A program made the translations under genes and the position numbers. A model generated the notes under the pieces. That model made no database searches, was not told the origin of the DNA, and worked only from the letters and a program-made list of their open reading frames with translations. 64,000 bases of DNA. Source: Actinoallomurus sp963850195 (GTDB lineage Bacteria; Actinomycetota; Actinomycetes; Streptosporangiales; Streptosporangiaceae). This document shows, piece by piece, positions 17,642 through 26,725 of the stretch (its first letter is position 1; the number at the start of each line of letters is the position of its first letter). The stretch spans positions 2,170,001-2,234,000 of the forward strand of contig CAWKKD010000005.1 in NCBI GenBank assembly GCA_963850195.1, written 5' to 3'.

Positions 17642-18203
17642 CCTGCACCTCGGGGGCGAACCTCTGGAGCGCGCGGTTCAGCCGGCGCCGCCCGATCCGC
17701 CAGCCGCCGAGCCGGGTGGAGACCAGGCGCGACAGCTCGTCGTCCTCCGAGGCGTACCCGCAGAGCGAGACCGCGCCGTGGCCCGAGGAGCCGCCCTCGG
17801 CCGCGTGGAACTCGATCGCGGCGACCTCGTCCCAGGTGAACCACCGGCCCTCGGCGATCTTGCCGGACGGGCACCAGTAGACGCCGCGGCCGGCGATCGC
17901 GAACGCGACCCGGCCCCGTACGACGCGCCGCAGGTAGACCGCGGCGAGGATCAGCAGGCCGAGCCCGGCGAGCGGCATCAGGAGCCCCACGCCGTACGTC
18001 ACCCACTCCGCGGCGCCCGGCCGCGCCTCAGGGAGCCACCGGCGCCTCGCCGGGCGAGCACTCTGCGTGAGGATGAACCCGGCGATGAGCGCGGCGCCCA
18101 CAACAGCGGGCACAAGCGGACTCCACCACGCATAACGGACGATATACGCGCCCGGTCCGAAGTGACTCCGGCCTCTCGATGCCACTCTCGTCACTCCCGT
18201 CAC
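17631..18203 (-). CDS. Hypothetical membrane protein with PH-like domain
   Basis: About 190 residues if GTG 18203 is used. Several GTGs (18203, 18194, 18185) lie in a GTGACGGGAGTGACGAGAGTG run, so the start is uncertain. Two hydrophobic helices (YAWWSPLVPAVVGAALIAGFIL; VGLLMPLAGLGLLILAAVYL) are followed by a cytoplasmic segment of pleckstrin-homology-like character (AIAGRGVYWCPSGKIAEGRWFTWDEVAAIEFH). No enzymatic motif. The upstream extension to 18431 is poorly coding and overlaps the next promoter region. I cannot assign a function. Confidence 0.65.
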   Translation of the reverse strand: MTGVTRVASRGRSHFGPGAYIVRYAWWSPLVPAVVGAALIAGFILTQSARPARRRWLPEARPGAAEWVTYGVGLLMPLAGLGLLILAAVYLRRVVRGRVAFAIAGRGVYWCPSGKIAEGRWFTWDEVAAIEFHAAEGGSSGHGAVSLCGYASEDDELSRLVSTRLGGWRIGRRRLNRALQRFAPEVQVIR

Positions 18204-18429
18204 TCCGCCGTCCGCGTGATAGCGGTCGGGTAGATTCGGACCCGAACCCCAAAAGGTGACACGGTCCGTCCCCACTACTCGTCGGTAAGTGGGCAGTTTC
18301 ACACTCGGTGACCGCGCCTCGTATCTTGCTCGTGACAACTCCCTAATAACGTATGAGCGCCCCTGCACAGAGGACGGGCTGGAGTACAGACAGCCCTCCC
18401 AGGTGGTGTGCCTTCGATGGAGACCCCGC
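18204..18429. promoter_or_regulatory. Control region of the Sdh1-type operon
   Basis: A 226-base, less GC-rich gap between divergent genes. It holds an inverted repeat TCGGGT-N8-ACCCGA (18226-18245) and a smaller TCAC-N5-GTGA near 18299-18312. An AT-rich stretch, TCCCTAATAACG, near 18341-18352 could contain the promoter for the downstream cytochrome subunit. No Rex-type or other recognisable consensus was found. Confidence 0.4.
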
Positions 18430-19260
18430 ATGACTCAGACAACGGTGGACGCGCCGGCCAAGGATCTGGCCCAGATCCCGGCGCGCACCCTACGCAAGGA
18501 TCGTTACTGGCTCAGCCCGCTGACGACGTTCGTGTTCTTCACGGCCTGGGTCGTCTACGCGACCGTGCGGTCGATGATGGGCAGCAGCTTCTGGGTGGCG
18601 AAGTACCACTACCTGACGCCGTTCTACTCTCCGTGCGTCAGTAAGGCGTGCCCGCCCGAAGCGGCGGACTTCGGCCGTTTCGTACCGGCCCATCTGCCGT
18701 TCTTCATCCCGTACGCGCTGGTCTCACTGCCGTTCCTGCTGGGGTTCCGGCTGACGTGCTACTACTACCGGAAGTCCTACTACCGGGCCTTCTGGCTGAC
18801 GCCGCAGGCATGCGCCGTCCCGGACAAGAGCCCGGTGCGCAAGACCCCGGGCGCCTACTCCGGCGAGACGCGTCTCCCGCTGATCATCCAGAACTCCCAC
18901 CGGTACTTCTGGGTGATCGCCGGCCTGATCTCGCTCGTCAACACCTGGGACGCGGTCAACGCCTTCCACGGCGCGGACGGCGGGTTCGGCATCGGTCTCG
19001 GCACGATCATCCTGTGGGTCAACGTCATCCTGCTGTGGGCCTACACCCTGTCCTGCCACTCGTGCCGGCACGTCATGGGCGGGCGCTTGAAGAGCTTCTC
19101 CAAGCACCCCGTCCGCTACTGGCTCTGGACTCAGGTCAGCCGGCTGAACACCCGCCACGGGCAGTTCGCGCTGATCACCCTCGGCACGCTGGCGCTGACG
19201 GACGCGTACGTCGCGCTCGTCGCGCACGGCACCATCTCAGACCTGCGGATCTTCAACTAA
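18430..19260 (+). CDS. sdhC: Succinate dehydrogenase membrane anchor, mycobacterial Sdh1 type (Rv0249c-like)
   Basis: ATG 18430, preceded by GGAGA, gives 276 residues with about five hydrophobic segments. It lacks resemblance to the cytochrome b of the first operon and matches the mycobacterial Sdh1 anchor by size and gene order. Two Cys/His clusters stand out: SPCVSKACPPEA and TLSCHSCRHVMGG. The mycobacterial Sdh1 structure has been reported to hold a membrane-embedded Rieske-type [2Fe-2S] centre in this subunit, and these clusters are plausible ligands. It is followed by sdhA after 12 bases. Confidence 0.82.
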   Translation: MTQTTVDAPAKDLAQIPARTLRKDRYWLSPLTTFVFFTAWVVYATVRSMMGSSFWVAKYHYLTPFYSPCVSKACPPEAADFGRFVPAHLPFFIPYALVSLPFLLGFRLTCYYYRKSYYRAFWLTPQACAVPDKSPVRKTPGAYSGETRLPLIIQNSHRYFWVIAGLISLVNTWDAVNAFHGADGGFGIGLGTIILWVNVILLWAYTLSCHSCRHVMGGRLKSFSKHPVRYWLWTQVSRLNTRHGQFALITLGTLALTDAYVALVAHGTISDLRIFN

Positions 19261-19272
19261 GGACGACCACGA

Positions 19273-21186
19273 GTGAGTGAGACTACGAGCGAATCGAGCG
19301 AGCACGCCATGACCGACGTCGAGAGGCTGCAGTACGACGTCGTCGTCATCGGTGCCGGCGGCGCGGGGCTGCGCGCCGCGATCGAGGCGCGACTCCAGGG
19401 CAAGAAGACCGCGATCATCTCCAAGTCGCTGTTCGGCAAGGCCCACACGGTCATGGCCGAGGGCGGCGCCGCGGCGGCGATGGGCAACGTCAACGCCAAC
19501 GACAACTGGCAGGTCCACTTCCGCGACACCATGCGCGGCGGCAAGTTCCTGAACAACTGGCGGATGGCCGAGCTGCACGCCAAGGAGGCGCCGGAGCGCA
19601 TCTGGGAGCTCGAGGCCTGGGGTGCGATCTTCGACCGCACCAAGGAAGGCAAGATCAGCCAGCGTAACTTCGGCGGTCACGAGTACCCGCGCCTCGCGCA
19701 CGTCGGCGACCGTACCGGCCTGGAACTGATCCGCACCTGCCAGCAGAAGATCGTCGCCCTCCAGCAGCAGGACCACAAGGAGCTCGGCGACTACGACGCG
19801 CGCCTGCGCATCTTCGCCGAGACCACGGTCACCCGGCTGCTGAAGGACGACGAGGGCAAGATCTGCGGCGTCTTCGCCTACATCCGCGAGACCGGCCGCT
19901 TCGTGGTCATCGAGGCGCCCGCGGTCGTCCTGGCCACCGGCGGCATCGGCAAGTCCTTCAAGGTCACCTCGAACTCCTGGGAGTACACCGGCGACGGGCA
20001 CGCGCTGGCGCTGCTCGCCGGGGCGAGCCTCATCAACATGGAGTTCGTGCAGTTCCACCCGACCGGCATGGTCTGGCCGCCCTCGGTGAAGGGCATCCTC
20101 GTCACCGAGTCCGTACGTGGTGACGGCGGGGTTCTGAAGAACTCCGAGGGCAAGCGGTTCATGTTCAACTACGTCCCGGACGTCTTCAAGGACAAGTACG
20201 CGACGACCGAGGAAGAGGGCGACCGCTGGTACGAGGACGCCGACAACAACCGGCGCCCACCGGAGCTGCTGCCGCGTGACGAGGTCGCCCGCGCCATCAA
20301 CTCCGAGGTGAAGGCGGGCCGTGGATCACCCCACGGCGGCGTCTTCCTCGACATCGCGTCCCGCCTCAAGCCCGAGCAGGTCATCAAGCGGCTGCCGTCG
20401 ATGCACCACCAGTTCAAGGAGCTGGCCGACGTCGACATCACCGCCGAGCCCATGGAGGTCGGGCCGACCTGCCACTACGTCATGGGCGGCGTCGAGGTCG
20501 ACCCCGACACGGCGGCGGCTCTCGTACCCGGTCTGTTCGCGGCCGGTGAGGTCTCCGGCGGCATGCACGGCTCCAACCGCCTCGGCGGCAACTCTCTGTC
20601 CGACCTGCTGGTCTTCGGACGCCGCGCCGGTCTCGGCGCCGCCGAGTACGCCTCGCGGACCACGGTCTCCGTACCCGAGTCCGAGGTCGAGGCAGCGATG
20701 GCCGAGGCCCTGGCCCCGTACGGCCGCGAAGGCGGCGAGAACCCGTACGCGGTCCACCAGGAGCTGCAGCAGACCATGAACGACCTCGTCGGCATCATCC
20801 GCCGCGAGGACGAGCTGGAGCAGGCCATCGAGGCACTCGCCAAGCTGCGCGAGCGCGTCGAGAACGTCGCCGTCGAGGGCGGCCGGGGCTACCACCCGGG
20901 CTGGCATCTGGCCCTCGACCTCCGCAACATGATCATCGTGTCCGAGTGCGTCGCGCGCGCCGCCCTCATCCGGGAGGAGAGCCGCGGCGGCCACACCCGC
21001 GACGACCACCCGAAGATGTCGGCCGACTGGCGCAAGGTCAACCTGGTGTGCCGCCTCAGCGACGGCTCCGTCGAGCTCAAGCGCCAGGAGATGGACCCGA
21101 TGCGCGAGGACCTCATCTCGCTCTTCGAGCTCGACGAGCTGAAGAAGTACCTGACCGAGGGTGAGCTCCCCTCTGAGGAGAACTGA
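19273..21186 (+). CDS. sdhA: Succinate dehydrogenase flavoprotein subunit, Sdh1 type
   Basis: A 637-residue flavoprotein from GTG 19273 (AAGGACG upstream; an internal ATG at 19309 is possible). The FAD fold VVVIGAGGAGLRAAIEARLQG, the attachment segment AHTVMAEGGAAAAMGN and the active-site region GGMHGSNRLGGNSLSDLLVFG are intact. It is only moderately like the first-operon SdhA, so this is a separate enzyme rather than a recent duplicate. Two bases separate it from sdhB in a clear operon. Confidence 0.95.
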   Translation: MSETTSESSEHAMTDVERLQYDVVVIGAGGAGLRAAIEARLQGKKTAIISKSLFGKAHTVMAEGGAAAAMGNVNANDNWQVHFRDTMRGGKFLNNWRMAELHAKEAPERIWELEAWGAIFDRTKEGKISQRNFGGHEYPRLAHVGDRTGLELIRTCQQKIVALQQQDHKELGDYDARLRIFAETTVTRLLKDDEGKICGVFAYIRETGRFVVIEAPAVVLATGGIGKSFKVTSNSWEYTGDGHALALLAGASLINMEFVQFHPTGMVWPPSVKGILVTESVRGDGGVLKNSEGKRFMFNYVPDVFKDKYATTEEEGDRWYEDADNNRRPPELLPRDEVARAINSEVKAGRGSPHGGVFLDIASRLKPEQVIKRLPSMHHQFKELADVDITAEPMEVGPTCHYVMGGVEVDPDTAAALVPGLFAAGEVSGGMHGSNRLGGNSLSDLLVFGRRAGLGAAEYASRTTVSVPESEVEAAMAEALAPYGREGGENPYAVHQELQQTMNDLVGIIRREDELEQAIEALAKLRERVENVAVEGGRGYHPGWHLALDLRNMIIVSECVARAALIREESRGGHTRDDHPKMSADWRKVNLVCRLSDGSVELKRQEMDPMREDLISLFELDELKKYLTEGELPSEEN

Positions 21187-21187
21187 C

Positions 21188-21958
21188 ATGGGCTACAAGG
21201 CGAAGTTCCGGGTCTGGCGCGGCGACGGCGGCGAGGGCGAGCTCAAGGACTACACGGTCGAGGTCAACGAGGGCGAGGTCGTCCTCGACGCCATCCACCG
21301 CCTCCAGGCCACCGAGACGCCCGACCTGGCCGTCCGGTGGAACTGCAAGGCCGGCAAGTGCGGCTCGTGTTCGGCCGAGGTCAACGGCCGCCCGCGCCTC
21401 ATGTGCATGACGCGGATGTCGACGTTCACCGAGGACGAGACGGTCACCGTCACGCCCATGCGTACGTTCCCGGTCATCCGCGACCTGGTCACCGACGTCT
21501 CGTACAACTACGAGAAGGCCCGCGAGGTCCCGTCGTTCGACGGCGGCGACGTCGAGCCCGGCGAGTTCCGTATGCAGCAGGTCGACGTCGAGCGCTCGCA
21601 GGAGTTCCGCAAGTGCATCGAGTGCTTCCTGTGCAACAACACGTGCCACGTCATCCGTGACCACGAGGAGAACAAGGAGCACTTCGCCGGCCCCCGCTTC
21701 CTCATGCGGGTCGCCGAGCTGGAGATGCACCCGGCCGACGTCGCCGACCGGCGGCAGATCGCCCAGGAGGAGTTCGGCCTGGGCTACTGCAACATCACCA
21801 AGTGCTGCACCGAGGTCTGCCCCGAGCACATCAAGATCACCGACAACGCGCTGATCCCCATGAAGGAGCGCGTCGTGGGCCGCCGCTACGACCCGCTCGT
21901 GTGGCTCGGCTCCAAGATCGGAATCGTGAAGCGCGGCCAGGACACGACCAAGGCCTGA
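21188..21958 (+). CDS. sdhB: Succinate dehydrogenase iron-sulfur subunit, Sdh1 type
   Basis: A 256-residue protein starting at ATG 21188 after GAGGAGA. Ligand motifs are CKAGKCGSC with a later Cys ([2Fe-2S]), CIECFLCNNTC ([4Fe-4S]) and CNITKCCTEVC ([3Fe-4S]). It completes the Sdh1-type complex and conveys electrons to the membrane subunit. A strong hairpin terminator begins 16 bases after the stop. Confidence 0.95.
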   Translation: MGYKAKFRVWRGDGGEGELKDYTVEVNEGEVVLDAIHRLQATETPDLAVRWNCKAGKCGSCSAEVNGRPRLMCMTRMSTFTEDETVTVTPMRTFPVIRDLVTDVSYNYEKAREVPSFDGGDVEPGEFRMQQVDVERSQEFRKCIECFLCNNTCHVIRDHEENKEHFAGPRFLMRVAELEMHPADVADRRQIAQEEFGLGYCNITKCCTEVCPEHIKITDNALIPMKERVVGRRYDPLVWLGSKIGIVKRGQDTTKA

Positions 21959-21974
21959 CGCCCGTCCACACCCT

Positions 21975-22008
21975 GTACGCCCCGGAGGCTCCGGCCCCCG
22001 GGGCGTAC
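21975..22008 (+). terminator. Terminator of the Sdh1-type operon
   Basis: A perfect 11-bp stem (GTACGCCCCGG at 21975 with CCGGGGCGTAC ending at 22008) with a 12-base loop lies directly after sdhB and is followed by GCGTTT. There is no long U-tract, as is usual in high-GC actinobacteria. Confidence 0.75.
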
Positions 22009-22104
22009 GCGTTTCCGTCATGACCTAAGACCGCGACGGCTCGGTCACGTGAAGAGCACGCGTCCTCGGTCTAGCCTTTGACGGTGGAAGCCGAGGAGAC
22101 CGAG

Positions 22105-22719
22105 ATGTCAAACCCCCACGACGATCCCGGGCACCGCCCCCCGCCGCCTCGCCAAGGCGAGCCGCACCAGGGCGACCCAGCCCCCTACCAGGGCGAGCCC
22201 GGATACCAGACCGACCCCGGGCACTACCAGGGCCAGGGCCACTACCAGGGCGGACCGGCCCCGTACCAGGGCGAGCCAGGCGCCGTACCAGAACGCCCCG
22301 CCGCCGCAGGGCCACCAGCCCCCGCCGGGCCAGCCGTGGCAGAGCCAGGGCGGCTACGGCGGGCCCCAGGGCTCCCCAAAGCCAGGCACCCGTCCCGCGA
22401 CGCGGCGGAAAGGGCTTCTTCGGCACGCTGTTCGACGTCAACTTCGACCACATGGTCACCTCAAGGCTGGTCGCGGACGATCTACATCTTCATGGTCCTG
22501 ATCATGATCACGCTCTTCGCTGTCTGCCGTCGTGCTCTGGTACGGCCTGTCGTTCTTCGCCTGGAACGGTGCGCTGGCGATCATGACGATCATCGCTGCC
22601 CCGTCTGATCTGGCTGTTCGACCTGGTCCTCGTCCGCGATCCTGATGGAGTTCGTGATCAATCAGTTCAAGATCACGGAGCACCTGAAGGCGCTGCGGGA
22701 CCGGGAGGGGCTGCGCTGA
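22105..22719 (+). pseudogene. DUF4282 membrane protein gene broken by six frame changes
   Basis: From ATG 22105 a Pro/Gln/Tyr-rich N-terminus with PYQGEPG and HYQGQG repeats leads into a DUF4282 domain, but the frame moves by +1 near 22279, 22403, 22473, 22525, 22604 and 22638. Following these shifts reads KGFFGTLFDVNFDHM, then RTIYIFMVLIMITLF, then VVLWYGLSFFAWNGALAIM, then LIWLFDLVLV, then EFVINQFKITEHLKAL, and a TGA at 22717. This is closely parallel to the intact paralogue at 26726-27172. The shifts sum to zero and the amino-acid blocks are well conserved, so decay is very recent or the indels are sequencing errors. Confidence 0.8.
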
Positions 22720-22789
22720 TCGCTGTTGCGGACGCGGGTGTGCGCGTTAGGCTCGCGGAGGCAACGGCTGACGGGGCGAGGGACGGGTA

Positions 22790-25153
22790 GTGACGGACAC
22801 CGAGCGGCCCTCGGAGACGCGGCGCGACGAGTTCCCGACGCGCCGGGACGCCTCCGGAGGGGCCGACGCCACGCGGCGTGACGGCGTCCCGGCCGGCACC
22901 CCTCTCGTACGTCTGCCCGACGAGCTCGCCGACCGGTTCACCGTGCTCGGGGAGCTGCCCGCGCAGGGCGCCGAGTCCGACCTGCTGCACGTGCGCGACG
23001 GCGACGGCGCCGAGCTGGTCGTCAAGATCTTCCGGCGCGGCTTCACCGCCGACCGTGAGGTGTGGCGCAAGCTGCCCACGCTCGGCTCATCGCACGTCGT
23101 ACGCATCGTGGAGACCGGGCACGCCGAGGGCCGCGACTACGAGGTCATCGAGTACATCCCCGCGGGCAACCTGCGCGCGATCGGGGCGCGGCCGGCGACG
23201 GAGCTGGTCACAGAGGTCGCGGCGCAGCTCGCCGCCGGGCTGACCCGCCTGCACGAGGCGGGCATCGTGCACCGTGACCTCAAGCCGGAGAACGTCCTCG
23301 TACGCGCCACGGACCCGCTCGCGCTGGCCATCACCGACTTCGGGCTGAGCCGGGTCATCGAGCAGAGCGTGGTGTTCGCCTCCTCCTCGCGCACGCTCGC
23401 GTACGCCGCGCCGGAGTCGCTGTCCGGCCAGGTCTCCCCCGCGCGTGACTGGTGGTCGCTCGGCATCATCGTGCGCGAGCTGCTCACCGGCCGCACGCCG
23501 TTCGCGGGCATGAGCGAGACCGCGGTCGTCGACCACCTCGCGACGCGGACGATCGACTGCGACGACATCGGTGACCCGCGGATGCGGCTGCTCTGCCGTG
23601 GCCTGCTGACCCGCGACCCGCGGCGCCGCTGGACCGGCGCCGAGTTCGACGCGTGGCGCGCCGGCGGGAGCCCGCCCGTCGCGGAACCCGCACCACAAAA
23701 GATGTCACCGCTGCTCACCGGGCAGGCGCGTGACGCGCTCGCCTTCGGCGGGCGCACCTTCACCGACCGTACGGAGCTGGCGCGCGCGCTGGTCGCGGAC
23801 TGGGCGCCGGCGGCACGCTACTTCTTCGGCACGATGTTCACGCCGGTCGGGCCCAGCGAGGCATGGCAGGCGCTGCGCGGCTGGCTGAACGGGTTCGACG
23901 ACGACGCCGAGGGCCGGATCCGGCTGATCGACGAGTCGCTGACCGGTGACCATCCGCCGGACGTGAAGCTCCTGCGGCTGCTGCGCTGGCTGGACCCCGC
24001 GCTGCCGCCGCACTATCTCGGGCTCCGCCTGCTGCCCGAGGACCTGCCCGGGCTCGCCGCCGCCGTGGACGACCCGTCGCACGCCGACCACGCCACGGCG
24101 GCTCGCGCGGCGCGCGGGCTGTGGCAGCTCCGGCTGCTGCCCGAGCTGGCCGGGTTCGCCGGCGGCGACGAGCTGGCCGAGGTCAACGACCACTGGCAGG
24201 GCCTGACCACCGCGTGGAGCCGGCTCGCCGGCTGGCTACGTTCGCAGCTGCCGCGTACGGCCGGGCGGTTCCCCGACGCGGGTGCGCCCGGCTTCGACGA
24301 GCCGCCCGCCATCCTGGCCATGCTGCTCGCCCTGGCCGGCCGCCCGGAAGAGACCAAGGACGCGCTGCGGTCGGCCGCCGTACGCTGCCGCGAGTCCGTA
24401 CGCGATTCCGTTCCGTGGTTCGGCTGGCTGTCCGACCAGGCGGGCGACGACCCGCTGCGCCTGCTCGCACTCGTACGCGCGACGCCCGACGCGGTCCTCG
24501 AGGTCGAGGGCACGGCCCGGCACCGCGACGAGGCCGAGCGCCGTACCGCCGAGGGCCTGCGGCACTGGGACGAGCGTGAGCGCGAACGGCTCGAGGGCCG
24601 CCGCCCGGCCGTCGTACGCGCCGTGCTGTGGACGCTGCCGATCGCCGTGCTCTGGCTCGGCGGAAGCTGGCTGGCGCCCCGCCTGCTGGACTCCGCGAGC
24701 GTGCGCACCGCCACCGGCGCGACGGGTACGGCGAGCGACCCGACGCCGTTCCTCATGGTCGTGGCGGTCCTCGCGTGGCTCGTCGAGGCGGGGTGTGAGG
24801 CGTTCGTCGCCTCGCGCCAGGGTGGCGACTACCTGCCGCTCGGCCCCTGGGCCTGGCTGGCGAAGGTCCTTCGCGGCGCGGGACGCGGGCTGTCCGGCGC
24901 GTCGCGGCAGGTGTCGGGTGCCGCGCGCAGTTCCGGTCCGCGCGGCTGCGGCGTCCTGCTGCTGATCGGGATCGTGCCGCTCTTCATCATCGTCATCCTG
25001 TTCGCCACGGTGCTGTCGATCGCCTGGCTGCTGTGGCTCGCGGTGCTCGTCGTGGTGCCGATCTGTCACGTGGTCGCGACCGGGATCCGCATGCAGCGGT
25101 GGCGGCAGGAAACTCAGCGGGCAAAGGAGCAGGCCGTGGGAGGACGACTGTGA
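22790..25153 (+). CDS. Membrane-anchored Ser/Thr protein kinase
   Basis: A 787-residue protein from GTG 22790. After a charged N-terminus, the kinase domain spans about residues 48-280: nucleotide-binding Lys in ELVVKIFRRG, catalytic loop HRDLKPENVLV, DFG in ITDFGLS and APE in YAAPES. The Gly-rich loop is atypical (ELPAQGAESDLL). A roughly 300-residue helical middle region without known motifs follows. The C-terminal 190 residues hold three to four hydrophobic helices, including LLLIGIVPLFIIVILFATVL. It overlaps the next gene (GTGA). Together with the neighbours it looks like a dedicated membrane signalling unit. Confidence 0.9.
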   Translation: MTDTERPSETRRDEFPTRRDASGGADATRRDGVPAGTPLVRLPDELADRFTVLGELPAQGAESDLLHVRDGDGAELVVKIFRRGFTADREVWRKLPTLGSSHVVRIVETGHAEGRDYEVIEYIPAGNLRAIGARPATELVTEVAAQLAAGLTRLHEAGIVHRDLKPENVLVRATDPLALAITDFGLSRVIEQSVVFASSSRTLAYAAPESLSGQVSPARDWWSLGIIVRELLTGRTPFAGMSETAVVDHLATRTIDCDDIGDPRMRLLCRGLLTRDPRRRWTGAEFDAWRAGGSPPVAEPAPQKMSPLLTGQARDALAFGGRTFTDRTELARALVADWAPAARYFFGTMFTPVGPSEAWQALRGWLNGFDDDAEGRIRLIDESLTGDHPPDVKLLRLLRWLDPALPPHYLGLRLLPEDLPGLAAAVDDPSHADHATAARAARGLWQLRLLPELAGFAGGDELAEVNDHWQGLTTAWSRLAGWLRSQLPRTAGRFPDAGAPGFDEPPAILAMLLALAGRPEETKDALRSAAVRCRESVRDSVPWFGWLSDQAGDDPLRLLALVRATPDAVLEVEGTARHRDEAERRTAEGLRHWDERERERLEGRRPAVVRAVLWTLPIAVLWLGGSWLAPRLLDSASVRTATGATGTASDPTPFLMVVAVLAWLVEAGCEAFVASRQGGDYLPLGPWAWLAKVLRGAGRGLSGASRQVSGAARSSGPRGCGVLLLIGIVPLFIIVILFATVLSIAWLLWLAVLVVVPICHVVATGIRMQRWRQETQRAKEQAVGGRL

Positions 25154-26376
25154 GCAGTGGTGTCGAGGCCGACATCGCCCTGGACGCGGCGGTCATCGCC
25201 AGCCTCGGCCTGATCCGGGTGCTCGGTGGCACGGCCGGCATCGCCGCCGCCGGCACCGGCGCGCTCGCCTCGTACGCCGAAGAACGCGCCGAGGTGCGCG
25301 CGCGGCGGCTGCGGGAGGTACGCCACCACGAGCAGGCCATCGGCGAGGTGCTCGACCGGAACGCCCGCATCGCGGCCCTGGCCGCCTCGGCCGAACGCCA
25401 GGGCACCGACGTCGCGCTGCCCACGCCGCTCGACCCCACGGCGCGTACGGCGGACGACCTCATCGCCTGGTGCACCGAGGCCGACGCCGGGCTCGCCGCC
25501 GCCGAGGACTCCCTGGCCGCCGCGATCGCCGCCGCTGCCGCCGGCCGGATCTTCGTCGCGGCGCCCGAGTCGACCGGCGTGGAGCCGCCGTCCGGGGATC
25601 CCGCGGAGACCGCGCCGCTCGCCGCCACGATCGCGCGAGTCCTCGCCCGCCTGCTGCCCGACACGACCGAGGACGACCGGCGCGCGGTGATCGAGGCGGC
25701 CGAACAGGCCGCGAGCGCCGCCACGCAGACCGAGGCCGAGAGCCGGCTCAACGAGGTGCGGATCCGCATCCAGGAGGCCAACGAGCTGGCCCGCCGCAGG
25801 CGAGACGACCGCGCGGCGGCGGCGCGCTTCGTACGGGAGCTGGCCGCCCACCCGGCCGCGGCGGACGTGCTCACCGCGCTCGGCGAGGTCGCCGACGGCG
25901 CGCGCGCCTTCGACGAGAAGCTGCGCGCCGAGGCCGTACGCCTCGTCGAGGAGCTCCAGCGCGAGGCCGAACACCACTACGTCGCGTCCACGCTGCGCGC
26001 GACGTTCGAGGACCTCGGCTACGAGGTGAGCGAGGGCTTCGAGACGCTGACCGCGCAGTCCGGCGACGCCGTGCTCACCCGAGGCGACTGGGCCCAGCAC
26101 GCCGTCCGCGTACGCGTCGACGACGCGCGGCAGATCCGGATGGCGCTGCTGCGGACCGACGAGCCCGCCGAGAGCGACGAACAGCGCCGCCTCGACCTCG
26201 AACGCGAAGAACAGTGGTGCACGTCCTTCGACGCCGCACGCGAACGCCTCGCCCAGGCCGGAATCCACGCCGACGTACGCTGGAGAGTCGAGCCCGGCGA
26301 ACAGCGCCTGCCGGTCGCCGAGCGGCAGCGCCCGCGCCAGCAGGCCCGCGTACGCCACCGCGAACAGGACCGCTGA
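25150..26376 (+). CDS. Coiled-coil protein co-expressed with the kinase, function unknown
   Basis: GTG 25150 overlaps the kinase stop and gives 408 residues. The N-terminus has a weakly hydrophobic Ala/Gly-rich stretch (ASLGLIRVLGGTAGIAAAGTGALAS). The middle is Ala/Glu/Arg-rich helix, probably coiled coil. The C-terminal part (YEVSEGFETL..., HAVRVRVDDARQIRMALLR) looks like a small alpha/beta domain. No family recognised. Translational coupling suggests it is a substrate or partner of the kinase. Confidence 0.75.
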   Translation: MSSGVEADIALDAAVIASLGLIRVLGGTAGIAAAGTGALASYAEERAEVRARRLREVRHHEQAIGEVLDRNARIAALAASAERQGTDVALPTPLDPTARTADDLIAWCTEADAGLAAAEDSLAAAIAAAAAGRIFVAAPESTGVEPPSGDPAETAPLAATIARVLARLLPDTTEDDRRAVIEAAEQAASAATQTEAESRLNEVRIRIQEANELARRRRDDRAAAARFVRELAAHPAAADVLTALGEVADGARAFDEKLRAEAVRLVEELQREAEHHYVASTLRATFEDLGYEVSEGFETLTAQSGDAVLTRGDWAQHAVRVRVDDARQIRMALLRTDEPAESDEQRRLDLEREEQWCTSFDAARERLAQAGIHADVRWRVEPGEQRLPVAERQRPRQQARVRHREQDR

Positions 26377-26725
26377 CCACCGCCGAGCCGGGAGAACCGC
26401 GCCGTCGCCCACCGACGGGCCCTACGGCCCACCGGCGCGCCGCGTCGGTGCCTGTCGGGCGTGAGCGGTGCCGCGGCGGACCGTGCGGCCTACCTGGTAC
26501 CGCGGGCGGCGCCCGTCGGCCACGTTTGCAGCGTCGCGGCGGACCCGGTACCCGCGTTCCCCGAGCCCGTCGGTCACGTGAGCGGCGTTGCGGCGGAACC
26601 GTGCGCGGGTGGCGGACGTCACAGAGTACGGTTCAGCCGGAATTCATGCCGTTCGTCGCCCCGTCGTGTCCGGCATGCCCGGCGCTGAAGCCGAAACCAC
26701 GTTCCGATCCCCCAGGAGACCGACG
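26377..26725. other. Intergenic region with three degenerate direct repeats
   Basis: The 349 bases before the DUF4282 gene contain three diverged copies of a roughly 38-base unit, at 26451-26487, 26512-26550 and 26566-26608. The shared core resembles CCCGTCGGTCACGTGAGCGG followed by GTTGCGGCGGAACCG. If translated in the one open frame, two copies give PVGHV..VAA.P, but that frame has no credible start or family match. It may be a leader, an eroded repeat or a decayed coding segment. Confidence 0.45.

Noticed and set aside
26461..26688. 75-residue frame over the degenerate repeats
   Set aside because: Starts in mid-repeat without a Shine-Dalgarno and ends in the leader of the DUF4282 gene; kept only as a repeat observation.
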